Positions 16,960 to 25,903 are shown, numbered from the stretch's first letter. The stretch is DNA of 64,000 bases from Allopusillimonas sp048270225 (GCA_048270225.1 JBLWTG010000011.1:1-64000); one strand, 5' to 3'. The notes: generated by a model from the letters alone, not told the origin. Made by a program: numbers and translations.

Positions 16960-17529
16960 TCAGGCGTCGCGCCTGGCGGAATATAACGCGCGCAGGCTTG
17001 TTCCTTGCCGCGCGACGCGGGCGCGCTGCGTAATGAAAGGCAGCCAGGCAATGCCGGCGGCAATAAGATACTTGCCCGCGATATCGGCGAAGACGATCTG
17101 CGCAAGATCCATGCTGCCCAGGGTTCCGGCAAAGGCCAGCAGCGTGAAGGCCGTGCTGTCCAGCGGCACGCTGACCGCATTGCTGGCGAGCACCCGGACA
17201 TGCCAGCCCTGTCCGCGCAGGCGCTGAAACACCGCCGTATCGGCGACCTCGCTCAGAATAATGGAGGTAAAGGATGCGACCAGAAACCGGGCGCTCAGCC
17301 CTGTGGCCAGGCCGAACACGGTATTGACCGCGAGCGCCAGCGCAATGCCCAGCATGACGGTTGCGATGCCATAGCCGTGCAACCGGTCGCGCAGGGTGAA
17401 GACCGCCGCAAAGAAAATCGAACCTATGCTGAACAGGCCGAAGGCCGGCAACTGAATGAACGAATCCAGAAAAATATTGGCAAGCAGTACCGCGCCGACA
17501 TAGGCGGCAAGCCAGAAACAACGAAACAC
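16960..17529 (-). CDS. VUT-family queuosine-precursor transporter (YhhQ-like)
   Basis: A 189-residue inner-membrane protein with about six helices. AYVGAVLLANIFLD at the N-terminus, SEVADTAVFQRLR and NAVSVPLDSTAFTLLAF are hallmarks of the VUT/YhhQ family, whose E. coli member imports preQ0 and preQ1. I choose the GTG at 17529 because a GGAG lies seven bases upstream; the frame stays open to 17880 but that extension is not membrane-like. It heads a two-gene unit with the QueF-like gene. GluQ at 831-1697 shows the cell uses queuosine, so salvage would make sense. Confidence 0.8.
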   Translation of the reverse strand: MFRCFWLAAYVGAVLLANIFLDSFIQLPAFGLFSIGSIFFAAVFTLRDRLHGYGIATVMLGIALALAVNTVFGLATGLSARFLVASFTSIILSEVADTAVFQRLRGQGWHVRVLASNAVSVPLDSTAFTLLAFAGTLGSMDLAQIVFADIAGKYLIAAGIAWLPFITQRARVARQGTSLRALYSARRDA

Positions 17530-17865
17530 GATGAGACTCCATAGGCCGCCACCGGACGAGAGCCAGCGCAGCCGCAACAGCAGGGAATGCGGCGTCAGGG
17601 CTTGGCCCAGGCCGCAGTGAACTGCCGGCATTTTACGACGAACCGGGCGCAGTATCCTTCGCGTGGGTATCGGCCCCAGGCGCAGCGGCGCACGGCCAGG
17701 CGCACCCATGGCATGCGTTCGAAGCGAGCCCTGGGCATGTAGAGATGACGTCTTGTTCGGGGAAACCCTGAATCGTGCAGCCTCTTGCACAAGGCTCCGA
17801 CGCGGTAGCATGTGGACTTCGCCTGAGAACAACAAGGCCGCGCTGAGCGGCTGCGTACCCACATC
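17530..17865. other. Intergenic region between divergent VUT and TRAP genes
   Basis: About 340 bases that should carry the promoters of both divergent units. I looked on the minus strand for a preQ1 riboswitch, which would fit the VUT gene, and did not see the conserved preQ1-I core. Reading frames here have no recognisable family features. Confidence 0.4.
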
Positions 17866-18414
17866 ATGTCCCACTTGCACGACACCGCCGACGAACCCGA
17901 GGTTCCAGCTGAACCGATTGAACCCATTCTTCCCGAAGTCGCCGATCCGGCGCTCAGGGTGCCACTGAAAGTTGAAGACTGGATTACCGTGCTGATCATG
18001 GCGGCGCTGGCCATCATCACCTTTGCCAATGTGCTGGTGCGCTACTTCACTGATAGTTCATTTGCGTGGACCGAAGAAATCTCCATTTTTCTGCTTATCG
18101 TGGTGACCATGACCGGCGGCGCCTCGGCCTTTGTGCGCAACCAGCACATCCGCATCGAACTGCTTGCGGACGGCGGCTCGCCCGCGCGGCAGCGCAGGCT
18201 GGCCATCGTGGCGCTGCTGGTAACCCTGCTCTTCTTTATCCTGCTCACCATTCTGTCGGGCCGCATGGCGCTTGATGAGTACAACTGGGGGGATACCTCG
18301 CCGGCGATAGGCATCCCGACCTGGTGGTATTCCATATGGATGCCCATCCTGTCGGCAGCCATTGCGCTGCGCGTGGCAGGCATGCTCCAGCGCAGGCTGC
18401 GGGGGGATCGATGA
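17866..18414 (+). CDS. TRAP transporter small permease subunit (DctQ family)
   Basis: 182 residues: an acidic, proline-rich cytoplasmic lead of about 35 residues, then four membrane helices typical of DctQ. Seen: VEDWITVLIMAALAIITFANVLVRY, FAWTEEISIFLLIVVTMTGG and RNQHIRIE. It overlaps the large permease gene by four bases (ATGA), so the two are translationally coupled. First gene of a complete second TRAP operon. Confidence 0.92.
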   Translation: MSHLHDTADEPEVPAEPIEPILPEVADPALRVPLKVEDWITVLIMAALAIITFANVLVRYFTDSSFAWTEEISIFLLIVVTMTGGASAFVRNQHIRIELLADGGSPARQRRLAIVALLVTLLFFILLTILSGRMALDEYNWGDTSPAIGIPTWWYSIWMPILSAAIALRVAGMLQRRLRGDR

Positions 18415-19709
18415 TCACGGCGCTGCTGTTTCTCACCTTTGCCATACTGATGCTGATCGGCACCTCTGTTGGTGTCGCGCTGGGCGTGGCAGGCACGCTG
18501 TCCATCGTACTGACCAATCTGGACACCAACTGGTTCGGCCTGCTGGCCGTGCCGCAGAACTTCTATGCAGGCCTGGCAAAATACCCTCTGCTTGCCATCC
18601 CCATGTTCGTGCTGGTCGGCTCCATTTTCGATCGCTCCGGGGTGGCCAGCCGCCTGGTGAATTTCGCCATTTCCATTGTGGGCCGCGGCCCCGGCATGCT
18701 GCCGCTGGTGGCCATCGCCGTGGCCATGTTTCTGGGCGGTATTTCGGGGTCAGGCCCGGCCTGTGCGGCAGCGGTCGGCTCGGTGATGATAGGCGCCATG
18801 GGCCGCGCCGGCTACCCGCCCTCTTATTCCGCCAGCATTGTGGCGGCAGGCGCTTCGACGGATATCCTGATTCCGCCTTCCATCGCGTTTATCGTCTATT
18901 CCGTGCTGGTGCCGCAGGCCTCGGTGCCCGCCCTGTTTGCGGCAGGCATGCTGCCCGGCATACTGGTCGGGATTGCACTGATCATACCGGCCGTATGGCT
19001 GGCGCGCCGGCACAAGATGGGCGCGCTGGAGGCCGACCTGCCCCGACCGCGTTTCTGGCCCAGCCTGCGGCATGCTTCCTGGGGCCTGATCGCCCCGGTG
19101 CTGATCCTGGGCGGCATGCGCATCGGCCTGTTCACGCCCACCGAGGCCGCCGTGGTGGCCGTGTTTTATGGCCTGTTCGTCGGCATGGTCATTCACCGCA
19201 CGATCAGGGTGCGCGATCTGTTCGATATCCTGCGCGAGGCAGGCGAACTGTCAGCGGTAATCATGCTGGTGGTGACGCTGGCCGGCATCTTCGCCTGGGC
19301 GCTGTCCACACTCAGCATCATCGATCCGCTCACCCACGCCATCGTCAATTCGGGCCTGGGAGAATACGGCGTGCTCGCCCTGTTGATCATGCTGCTTGTC
19401 GTGCTGGGCATGTTCCTGGACGGCATTTCCATTTTCCTGATTTTCGTGCCGCTGCTGATGCCTATCGTCGCCGCCTATCACTGGGACTATGTGTGGTTCG
19501 GAGTATTGCTCACACTCATGGTCGCGGTGGGGCAGTTCACGCCGCCGCTGGCGGTCAACCTGATGGTATCGTGCCGTATCGCCAGGGTGCCCATGGAAAG
19601 CACTGTGCGATGGGTGCTGTGGCTGCTGGTATCCATGTTTACCGTGCTGGTGCTGGTGATTGTATTTCCCGAACTGGCGCTGTGGCTGCCGCGCTATCTG
19701 GGGTTCTGA
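18411..19709 (+). CDS. TRAP transporter large permease subunit (DctM family)
   Basis: A 432-residue polytopic protein with about twelve helices, the transport channel of the second TRAP system. Seen: GVALGVAGTLSIVL, PMFVLVGSIFDRSG, GGISGSGPACAAAVGS (the conserved G-S-G-rich loop), IPPSIAFIVYSVL and GQFTPPLAVNLMVSCRIA. Start ATG 18411 overlaps the DctQ stop. It shares family only, not close similarity, with the first TRAP permease at 7361. Confidence 0.93.
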   Translation: MITALLFLTFAILMLIGTSVGVALGVAGTLSIVLTNLDTNWFGLLAVPQNFYAGLAKYPLLAIPMFVLVGSIFDRSGVASRLVNFAISIVGRGPGMLPLVAIAVAMFLGGISGSGPACAAAVGSVMIGAMGRAGYPPSYSASIVAAGASTDILIPPSIAFIVYSVLVPQASVPALFAAGMLPGILVGIALIIPAVWLARRHKMGALEADLPRPRFWPSLRHASWGLIAPVLILGGMRIGLFTPTEAAVVAVFYGLFVGMVIHRTIRVRDLFDILREAGELSAVIMLVVTLAGIFAWALSTLSIIDPLTHAIVNSGLGEYGVLALLIMLLVVLGMFLDGISIFLIFVPLLMPIVAAYHWDYVWFGVLLTLMVAVGQFTPPLAVNLMVSCRIARVPMESTVRWVLWLLVSMFTVLVLVIVFPELALWLPRYLGF

Positions 19710-19738
19710 ATGACAACATTAATCAACGAGGAGACTTC

Positions 19739-20770
19739 ATGAAAATCCGCAATTTGCTCGGCGCGTTCGCCTGCTCTCTGGCTGCGTTCGCCGCCACCTC
19801 AACGGCTCACGCGGCCGACTACAAATCCGAGTACAAGCTTTCCATTGTGGTGAGCACCGCCTTCCCCTGGGGACAGGGCGCACAGATCTGGTCCGACCTG
19901 GTGCGCGAGCGCACCGATGGCCGCATCAACATCAAGATCTACCCGGGCACCTCGCTGGTCCAGGGCGACCAGACCCGCGAGTTCACCGCCATCCGCCAGG
20001 GCCTGATCGACATGGCCGTCGGATCGACCATCAACTGGTCTCCGCAGATCAAGGAACTGAATCTGTTCTCCCTGCCCTTCCTGATGCCCGACTACGCTGC
20101 CATCGACGCCCTGATCGACGGCAAAGTGGGCAAGGACTTGATGGCCGTAGTAGAGAAGAAGGGCGTCGTACCCCTGGCCTGGGGCGAGAACGGCTACCGC
20201 CAGCTGAGCAACTCCAAGCGGGTCGTCAAAACGCCTGAAGACCTCAAAGGCATGAAGCTGCGGGTGGTAGGCTCGCCGCTGTATATCGACACCTTCACTG
20301 CACTGGGCGCCAATCCCACACAGATGAGCTGGGCAGATGCGCAGCCGGCGCTGGCCACCGGCGCGGTCGACGGGCAGGAAAATCCTCTGTCCATCTACGC
20401 AGGCGCCAAACTGTATGACGTCGCGCAAAAATATCTGACGCTCTGGAATTACGTGGCCGACCCGCTGATCTTCGTGGTCAACAAGCAGGTGTGGGAATCG
20501 TGGACGCCCGAAGACCAGAAAATCGTGCGTGAAGCTGCCATCGAAGCCGGCAAGAAAGAAATCGCCATCGCCCGCAAAGGCGTGACGCCCGAGGATCCTT
20601 CCCTGCTCAAGCAGATCGAAAGCCATGGCGTGACCGTCACTTCGCTTACGCCGGAACAGCATGACGCCTTCGTCAAGGTTACCCAGCCAGTCTTTGACAA
20701 ATGGAAAAAGACAGTCGGCGAAGATCTGGTTGACCAGGCCCAAAAGGATATTGCCGCCCGCAAGAAATAA
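19739..20770 (+). CDS. TRAP transporter periplasmic solute receptor (DctP family)
   Basis: 343 residues with a classic signal peptide (KIRN, hydrophobic core, cleavage near STAHA). DctP features: GMKLRVVGSPLYIDTF, whose Arg typically holds the substrate carboxylate, and ALATGAVDGQENPLSIY. ATG 19739 has a GAGGAG ribosome site nine bases upstream. It is the last gene of the second TRAP operon, 29 bases after the large permease, and converges on the deoxyribosyltransferase-like gene. Substrate unknown; the VUT pair and the CoA-ester genes are the nearest neighbours. Confidence 0.93.
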   Translation: MKIRNLLGAFACSLAAFAATSTAHAADYKSEYKLSIVVSTAFPWGQGAQIWSDLVRERTDGRINIKIYPGTSLVQGDQTREFTAIRQGLIDMAVGSTINWSPQIKELNLFSLPFLMPDYAAIDALIDGKVGKDLMAVVEKKGVVPLAWGENGYRQLSNSKRVVKTPEDLKGMKLRVVGSPLYIDTFTALGANPTQMSWADAQPALATGAVDGQENPLSIYAGAKLYDVAQKYLTLWNYVADPLIFVVNKQVWESWTPEDQKIVREAAIEAGKKEIAIARKGVTPEDPSLLKQIESHGVTVTSLTPEQHDAFVKVTQPVFDKWKKTVGEDLVDQAQKDIAARKK

Positions 20771-20782
20771 GCGGCAAACTGC

Positions 20783-21286
20783 TCAACGCCCCGCGATCTG
20801 CCGCAAGCAGGTTTCGGGGTTGCCCACCACAATCCGCGCCGTGCAGGCGATCATCAGGTTCAGCGGCAGGCCGAAGTCCTCAACCGTAAAGCCTGCCTCA
20901 TCAACAAAGCGCGCTGTGCCCTGCGCCTGCGCATCATCCATGACAGCCAACTGCCCCACCAGGGAGCGGGTTTCATCGGTATAGGCCCAGACGGGCTTGC
21001 CCAGCGCATGGCCGTAGCCCACCTCGAACACCGTGCCCGAATCGGGCTCATGCCCGCGAAACGCATTGAGGTTGGCCATGACAAGGTCCGCGCTGCGCAA
21101 GAGGGCCAGATTGGCATCGCATATCCACTGCGCCAGCACGGCGCCCCGCAACCCCGCAGGCGCTGCGTTGTCCAGCGGATAAAGTCCCTCGAAGCCATAC
21201 TGCAGGCACAGCGATTTCAGATACTCGCCGTGCTCGACGGCGTCGGGGCGGAATACATCAAACCCGGCGAGATAGATTTTCTTCAT
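20783..21286 (-). CDS. Nucleoside 2-deoxyribosyltransferase-like protein
   Basis: 167 residues of the N-deoxyribosyltransferase/DNPH1 fold. Seen: KKIYLAGFDVFRPDA at the N-terminus, DANLALLRSADLVMANLNAF, and SGTVFEVGYGHALGKPVWAY, whose Glu is the nucleophile that attacks C1' of deoxyribose. It either swaps bases between deoxynucleosides or hydrolyses deoxynucleotides. It follows amn with a 19-base gap on the same strand, so a shared role in breaking N-glycosidic bonds of purine nucleotides is likely. The ATG has a GGAG ten bases upstream. Confidence 0.85.
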   Translation of the reverse strand: MKKIYLAGFDVFRPDAVEHGEYLKSLCLQYGFEGLYPLDNAAPAGLRGAVLAQWICDANLALLRSADLVMANLNAFRGHEPDSGTVFEVGYGHALGKPVWAYTDETRSLVGQLAVMDDAQAQGTARFVDEAGFTVEDFGLPLNLMIACTARIVVGNPETCLRQIAGR

Positions 21287-21305
21287 ACTGCGCTCCGGCA
21301 TCTGA

Positions 21306-22808
21306 TTACTTGAATGCAGTCTCGATGAAGCTGCGCAGCTTGCGCGAATGCAGGCGCTCGCGCGGCATCTCGCGCAGCAGCTCCAGCGCCCGGATGCCGA
21401 TATGCAGATGCTGGCCGACCTGCTTGCGATAGAAGTCGCTGGCCATGCCCGGCAGCTTGAGCTCGCCGTGCAAAGGCTTGTCCGAAACGCAGAGCAGCGT
21501 GCCGTAGGGAACGCGGAAGCGAAAGCCATTGGCGGCAATGGTGGCCGACTCCATGTCCATGGCGATCGCGCGCGACTGGGACAGCTGGCGCACCGGCTCG
21601 ACATTGTCGCGCAGCTCCCAGTTGCGGTTATCGGTGGAGGCAACCGTGCCGGTACGCATGATTTTCTTGAGTTCCCAACCATCCAGGCCAGACACCTGCG
21701 CCACGGCCTGCTCCAGCGCCACCTGGATTTCGGCCAGCGGCGGGATGGGCACCCAGGCGGGCAGGTCCTCATCCAGCACGTGATCCTGGCGCACATAGCC
21801 GTGAGCCAGCACATAATCGCCCAGGCGCTGGGTGGTGCGCAGCCCGGCGCAATGGCCCAGCATCAGCCAGGCGGACGGACGCAGCACGGCCACATGATCG
21901 GTAATGGTTTTGGCATTGGCAGGCCCGATGCCGATATTGATGAGCGTAATGCCCGAGTGCTGGTCGCGCTTCAGATGATAGGAGGGCATCTGCGGAATGC
22001 GGGCCAGGGCCTGGGCGCTGCAGGCGCCGTCGGGGCCGGGCAGGGTGACGCGGTTGCCGGGCTCGACCAGGGCTGTATAGCCTCCTTCGCCGCGAGCCAG
22101 CGTCTCCTTGGCCCAGAGGCAGAATTCGTCGACATAGAACTGATAGTTGGTGAACAGGACGAAATTCTGGAAGTGCTCGGGCGCGGTGGCCGTATAGTGC
22201 TGCAGCCTGTGCAGGGAGTAGTCGACGCGGGGCGCCGTGAACGGCGCCAGCGGCTGCGCTTCGTCGCGCCGGGCCTGCCAGGTGCCGTTGACAATGGTGT
22301 CGTCCATGACAGCAAGATCAGGCACATCGAAATGGTCGCGCAGCGACTCGCCCAGCAGCGAATCCGAGTACACGCCCTCCACATACTGCTGCTGGTCGCC
22401 GAACGAGAAATGCAGCGGGATAGGCATGTCGGACTCGCCCACCTCGACCGGTACGCGATGGTTGCGGATCAACAGGCCGATCTGTTCGAGCAGGTAATCG
22501 AAATAAAGCCTGGGCTGGGTGATGGTGGTCATATAGGCGCCGGGCTCGACCAGATGGCCATAGGACAGACGGCTGTCGACTTCCTGGTAGGTATCGACGC
22601 GTATGCGTATGGCGGGATAGTAGGCGCGGATGCGCCTGCCGTCGCCCCCTACCTTGAGGTACCGCGCGAAGCCCTCGCGGATGAAAGCAGTGTTGCGGTC
22701 GTAGATCTCGACCAGGCGCTGCACCGCCGCCTGCGCGTCGGTATAGCTGACAAAAGGCATGAGCGGCGGCAGCAGCGGAGAAGCGAGCGAATCGGTGGAG
22801 TCGTACAT
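21306..22808 (-). CDS. amn: AMP nucleosidase
   Basis: A 500-residue enzyme that hydrolyses AMP to adenine and ribose 5-phosphate. It has the N-terminal Amn-specific domain (SYTDAQAAVQRLVEIYDRNTA, then YPAIRIRVDTYQEVDSRLSY) and a C-terminal nucleoside-phosphorylase fold (INIGIGPANAKTITDHVAVLRP, AIAMDMESATIAANGFRFRVPYGTLLCVSDKPLHGE). Start ATG 22808 is preferred over a TTG at 22844. Length is close to E. coli Amn. It forms a two-gene unit with the deoxyribosyltransferase-like protein and would feed purine bases to the catabolic genes further along. Confidence 0.95.
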   Translation of the reverse strand: MYDSTDSLASPLLPPLMPFVSYTDAQAAVQRLVEIYDRNTAFIREGFARYLKVGGDGRRIRAYYPAIRIRVDTYQEVDSRLSYGHLVEPGAYMTTITQPRLYFDYLLEQIGLLIRNHRVPVEVGESDMPIPLHFSFGDQQQYVEGVYSDSLLGESLRDHFDVPDLAVMDDTIVNGTWQARRDEAQPLAPFTAPRVDYSLHRLQHYTATAPEHFQNFVLFTNYQFYVDEFCLWAKETLARGEGGYTALVEPGNRVTLPGPDGACSAQALARIPQMPSYHLKRDQHSGITLINIGIGPANAKTITDHVAVLRPSAWLMLGHCAGLRTTQRLGDYVLAHGYVRQDHVLDEDLPAWVPIPPLAEIQVALEQAVAQVSGLDGWELKKIMRTGTVASTDNRNWELRDNVEPVRQLSQSRAIAMDMESATIAANGFRFRVPYGTLLCVSDKPLHGELKLPGMASDFYRKQVGQHLHIGIRALELLREMPRERLHSRKLRSFIETAFK

Positions 22809-23030
22809 AGCCTGCAAAGTCAAAAAAACCAGTGTAGGGAACAACTATGACACGTAATCGCGACCGGTGGCGCGTATGAGATGAATTTTACGGACAAATC
22901 CGGAATCCGGCATGACGTCCGCCGTGACCCGTCGCAACGGCGCCCGGAATATTTGTTCTAATGTCGGACACGCCCGCATGCCCGGACCGGGCCTCAGATC
23001 CGGCGCACCCTGCCACCGCACGCACGCATT

Positions 23031-23966
23031 GTGAGCATCATCGTCAACGCCGTTTTCCCGCTGTTCGGGCTGATTCTTCTGGGGTATCTCGGCGGCCGCA
23101 GGCGCCTGCTCGGGCCTGGCGCGGTCGACAGCCTGAACAAGTATGTGGTCTGGATGGCCTTGCCCGCCCTGCTGTTTCAGGCCATGGCCACCGTGACCTG
23201 GCAGGACATCAACCAGCCCGGCTATATCGCCGCAACCGTGCTGAGCATTGCCATCGTCTTTGCGCTGACACTGCTGATCGAGCGGCGGCGCAAGGCGCGG
23301 CTGGCAGACCTGAGCATCGAGGCGCTGGCCGCCTCCTACGCCAATGCCGGCTTTATGGGCATTCCCCTGTGCCTCATGGTGTTCGGACACGACAGCATGC
23401 CAGCGGTGGTGCTGGCAATTCTGCTCACTGCCTGCGGGCTGTTCGCGTTCTCGATTGTGCTGATAGAAATCGATCTGCAGGGCTCTCCCAGCCTGGCGCG
23501 CACGCTGGGCAAGGTGAGCCTGTCCCTGCTGCGCAACCCCCTGGTCTGCGCGCCCGTACTGGGCATGATCGTGGCTGCGCTCGGCCTGCCTCTGCCCTAT
23601 GCCATAGAGCAGTTCACCACGCTGCTGGGCGCCTCGGCCAGTCCATGTGCACTCGTGACGATAGGGCTGTTCCTGTCGCAACGGCAGACGGTGCACCAGC
23701 ACGGCATCGTATGGCGCATCGTTGCGCTCAAGCTGCTGCTGCATCCCCTGGCAGCGTTCATCCTGGCGTATTGGGTGTTCGACATGCCGCGCATGTGGGC
23801 CGCGATTGCAGTCCTGCTGGCGGCCCTGCCCGTGGGCACCGGGCCATTCATGCTGGCTCAGCTCTACCGGCGCGAACCGGCGGTGGCCTCGCGGGCCATC
23901 CTGTTCTCTACCGTGCTGTCGCTGATCACCGTCTCTGCGCTGGTGGCCTGGCTGGCACCCGCCTGA
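23031..23966 (+). CDS. AEC-family (auxin efflux carrier-like) transporter
   Basis: 311 residues with about ten helices in two inverted halves. Seen: NAVFPLFGLILLGYLGGRR, NKYVVWMALPALLFQAMA, NAGFMGIPLC and the glycine/proline breaks typical of AEC permeases, which in bacteria export or import organic acids such as malonate. The start is GTG 23031. It stands alone on the plus strand, divergent from amn and ending four bases from the convergent pterin dehydratase. Substrate unknown. Confidence 0.88.
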   Translation: MSIIVNAVFPLFGLILLGYLGGRRRLLGPGAVDSLNKYVVWMALPALLFQAMATVTWQDINQPGYIAATVLSIAIVFALTLLIERRRKARLADLSIEALAASYANAGFMGIPLCLMVFGHDSMPAVVLAILLTACGLFAFSIVLIEIDLQGSPSLARTLGKVSLSLLRNPLVCAPVLGMIVAALGLPLPYAIEQFTTLLGASASPCALVTIGLFLSQRQTVHQHGIVWRIVALKLLLHPLAAFILAYWVFDMPRMWAAIAVLLAALPVGTGPFMLAQLYRREPAVASRAILFSTVLSLITVSALVAWLAPA

Positions 23967-23970
23967 AGCC

Positions 23971-24258
23971 TCAGGCCAGCTGGTCCATGAACAGCGCCAG
24001 CGCCACATCGCGCTCCGTGACGCCCTTGGCATCATGCGTGGTGAGCGTCACGTTGACGCGGTTGTACACATTGCTCCATTCAGGATGGTGATCCAGCTTT
24101 TCGGCCTGCATTGCCGACTGAGTCATGAAGCCGAACGCTTCGTTGAAATTTTTGAAGATGAAGGTTTTGTGAATGGCGTCACGGCCTTCGGTGGCCGTCC
24201 AGCCCTCCAGCAGCAATAGGGCTGAAGGCGCGCCTATGAGTTTCAGTTCGTGCTTCAT
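23971..24258 (-). CDS. phhB: Pterin-4-alpha-carbinolamine dehydratase
   Basis: A 95-residue protein with the family signature EKLDHHPEWSNVYNRVNVTLTTHD near the C-terminus, including the paired His and PEW. It dehydrates 4a-hydroxytetrahydropterin after aromatic amino acid hydroxylation and can assist molybdopterin or transcription factors in other settings. No phenylalanine hydroxylase lies nearby. The start is ATG 24258; an upstream in-frame ATG (24327) is less likely. It converges on the AEC permease. Confidence 0.92.
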   Translation of the reverse strand: MKHELKLIGAPSALLLLEGWTATEGRDAIHKTFIFKNFNEAFGFMTQSAMQAEKLDHHPEWSNVYNRVNVTLTTHDAKGVTERDVALALFMDQLA

Positions 24259-24372
24259 GATGACTGTCCTTTGGAGAGCGCCGCCGCGCGCACCGTATGC
24301 AATCTCTGGGTTGAGCCTGAAGCTCATAGTCTACCCTGCCAGATACGCGCTGCCTACATCTGCAACGCACAA

Positions 24373-24396
24373 GGCCCGCCTGAAAACAGACGGGCC
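24373..24396 (-). terminator. Stem-loop downstream of puuD
   Basis: GGCCCG(C)CTG-AAAA-CAG(A)CGGGCC, ten base pairs with one mismatch, about 45 bases past the puuD stop on the minus strand. The following bases are only weakly T-rich, so termination may be partial. Confidence 0.5.
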
Positions 24397-24440
24397 CCGG
24401 CATGTGTCACGGATACGTCACGGCATCGACGTCTGGCGGT

Positions 24441-25736
24441 TTACTTTCCCGACCAGCTCGCGATCACGGCCCGCTCCTCATCTGTCATCTTGGTGATGTT
24501 GCCCAGCGGCATATATCTGCTTGCCACCACCTGCTTGATCTGGGCGGCATGCAGAATGGTTTCCTCGTTGGTATCGAGCAGCACGCCCGCAGGCGCGGCG
24601 GCAATGCCTGCGAACGAAGGCTTGGCTGAATGGCACTCCGTGCAACGGGCCGCCACGATGGCATGCACCTTGTCTATCGTCAGGCCGGCTTCGGCCTGCG
24701 CAGCAGCGGGCTGCGCAGCCGATGCCTCAGCCGTCTCAGCGCCTTTTGCAGCTGCCGGTGCGGCGGCTCCGATCACCGAAGACGACACCGCCGCTGGCGC
24801 GACAGCTGGCGCCGGCGCAGCCAGCCAGCCGATGATCGCCAGCAGGACCACGCCCGCAATGGGATAGCCGATTTCGTTGCGGCCCATATGGCGCAGCACG
24901 AAGTACTGGCGTATCACCGCGCCGGCAAAAATGAACAGGCTCATGATGATCCAGGCGTGCGGACTGGTGTAGGTGAACGAGTAATGATTGCTGAGCATGA
25001 GGAACACGACAGGCAGCGTGAAGTAGGTGTTGTGCACCGAGCGCTGTTTGCCGCGCTTGCCATCCAGGGGATCAGGCGTCCTGCCCGCCTTGAGCGCTGC
25101 CACCATGCGGCGCTGTCCTGGAATGATCCAGAAGAACACATTGGCAGACATACAGGTGGCCATCAGGGCGCCGGTGATCAGGAAGGCGGCGCGGCCCGGG
25201 AAAATCTGCACGGTCAGGTAGGCGACGATAACCATCATCACGCCCACTGCCAGGCTGAGCAGCCCATCGCGCTCCATATTGGGGCTGATCCTGCGGCACA
25301 GCTGCGAGTAGATGATGTAGCCGACGACCAGAAAGGCGACTGCCAGCGCGCCCGCTTGCACGCCGCTCATGGAGGCCGCCCAGGCCCAGGGGCTGGAAGG
25401 ATTGACCAGATAGAAGGCCGGCTTCATGAGGTACAGGATCGAGAACAGCGCAAAGCCCGAGAGCCAGGTGGTATAGGACTTCCAGAACGACCAGTGCAGG
25501 TCGTCGGGCAGCTCGGGCGGGTTGGTCAGGTATTTCTGGTTATGGTAGAAGCCGCCACCGTGCACGGCCCACATCTCGCCGAACACGCCCAGCTTCTTGC
25601 CCTGCGCCCCGCGTGGCGGATGCAGGCTGTTGTCGAGCATGACAAAGTAAACGGATTCGCCTATCCAGGAAATGGCGGCGATCACATGCAACCAGCGCAA
25701 GAGCAGATTGCCATATTCATACAGAAAAGCTTCCAT
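24441..25736 (-). CDS. puuD: Membrane urate hydroxylase with C-terminal cytochrome c domain
   Basis: 431 residues. The N-terminal ~310 form a urate-hydroxylase membrane domain with eight or nine helices (EYGNLLLRWLHVIAAISWIG, GFYHNQKYLTNPP, SNHYSFTYTSPHAWIIM). An Ala-rich linker leads to a cytochrome c domain with haem motif CTECH and a Met ligand candidate in RYMPLGN. Known for this family: urate is oxidised to 5-hydroxyisourate with electrons passed to the cytochrome chain, not to oxygen as in uricase. It is 167 bases downstream of uraH on the same strand. Start is ATG 25736; an ATG at 25754 is also in frame. Confidence 0.93.
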   Translation of the reverse strand: MEAFLYEYGNLLLRWLHVIAAISWIGESVYFVMLDNSLHPPRGAQGKKLGVFGEMWAVHGGGFYHNQKYLTNPPELPDDLHWSFWKSYTTWLSGFALFSILYLMKPAFYLVNPSSPWAWAASMSGVQAGALAVAFLVVGYIIYSQLCRRISPNMERDGLLSLAVGVMMVIVAYLTVQIFPGRAAFLITGALMATCMSANVFFWIIPGQRRMVAALKAGRTPDPLDGKRGKQRSVHNTYFTLPVVFLMLSNHYSFTYTSPHAWIIMSLFIFAGAVIRQYFVLRHMGRNEIGYPIAGVVLLAIIGWLAAPAPAVAPAAVSSSVIGAAAPAAAKGAETAEASAAQPAAAQAEAGLTIDKVHAIVAARCTECHSAKPSFAGIAAAPAGVLLDTNEETILHAAQIKQVVASRYMPLGNITKMTDEERAVIASWSGK

Positions 25737-25873
25737 GAGAGAAGTCCTATGCATAGCAGTAAGGCACCCGACTTGCAGGTGCCTGGGCCTGGGCTTCGAG
25801 CGCCGCCGGCTAGGGGCGCCAGAGGGTCGCCATACGCTCGAATGCCCCGGCCCCGGGTGTCACGCCCCGGGAT

Positions 25874-25898
25874 GCTGGCCGCACACAGGGCGGCCAGC
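25874..25898 (-). other. Stem-loop between uraH and puuD
   Basis: GCTGGCCGC and GCGGCCAGC pair perfectly (nine bases) just past the uraH stop. Two more inverted repeats lie between it and puuD (CCCGGG pair near 25853-25872 and AGGCACC/GGTGCCT near 25762-25784). There is no T-tract, so attenuation or message protection is more likely than full termination. Confidence 0.4.
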
Positions 25899-25903
25899 GC
25901 TAA

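Noticed and set aside
17530..17720. Possible preQ1 riboswitch before the VUT gene
   Set aside because: The context is right, but I could not identify the short conserved preQ1-I loop and A-rich tail on the minus strand.
18362..20770. An 802-residue frame that appears to fuse an unknown protein to the TRAP receptor
   Set aside because: The first two thirds are an alternative frame of the DctM gene. The receptor has its own ATG at 19739 with a GAGGAG site and a signal peptide.
20783..21814. A longer minus-strand frame around the deoxyribosyltransferase-like gene
   Set aside because: The upstream part reads in the wrong frame of amn and is Arg/Ser/Cys-rich. Homology starts only at the ATG at 21286.
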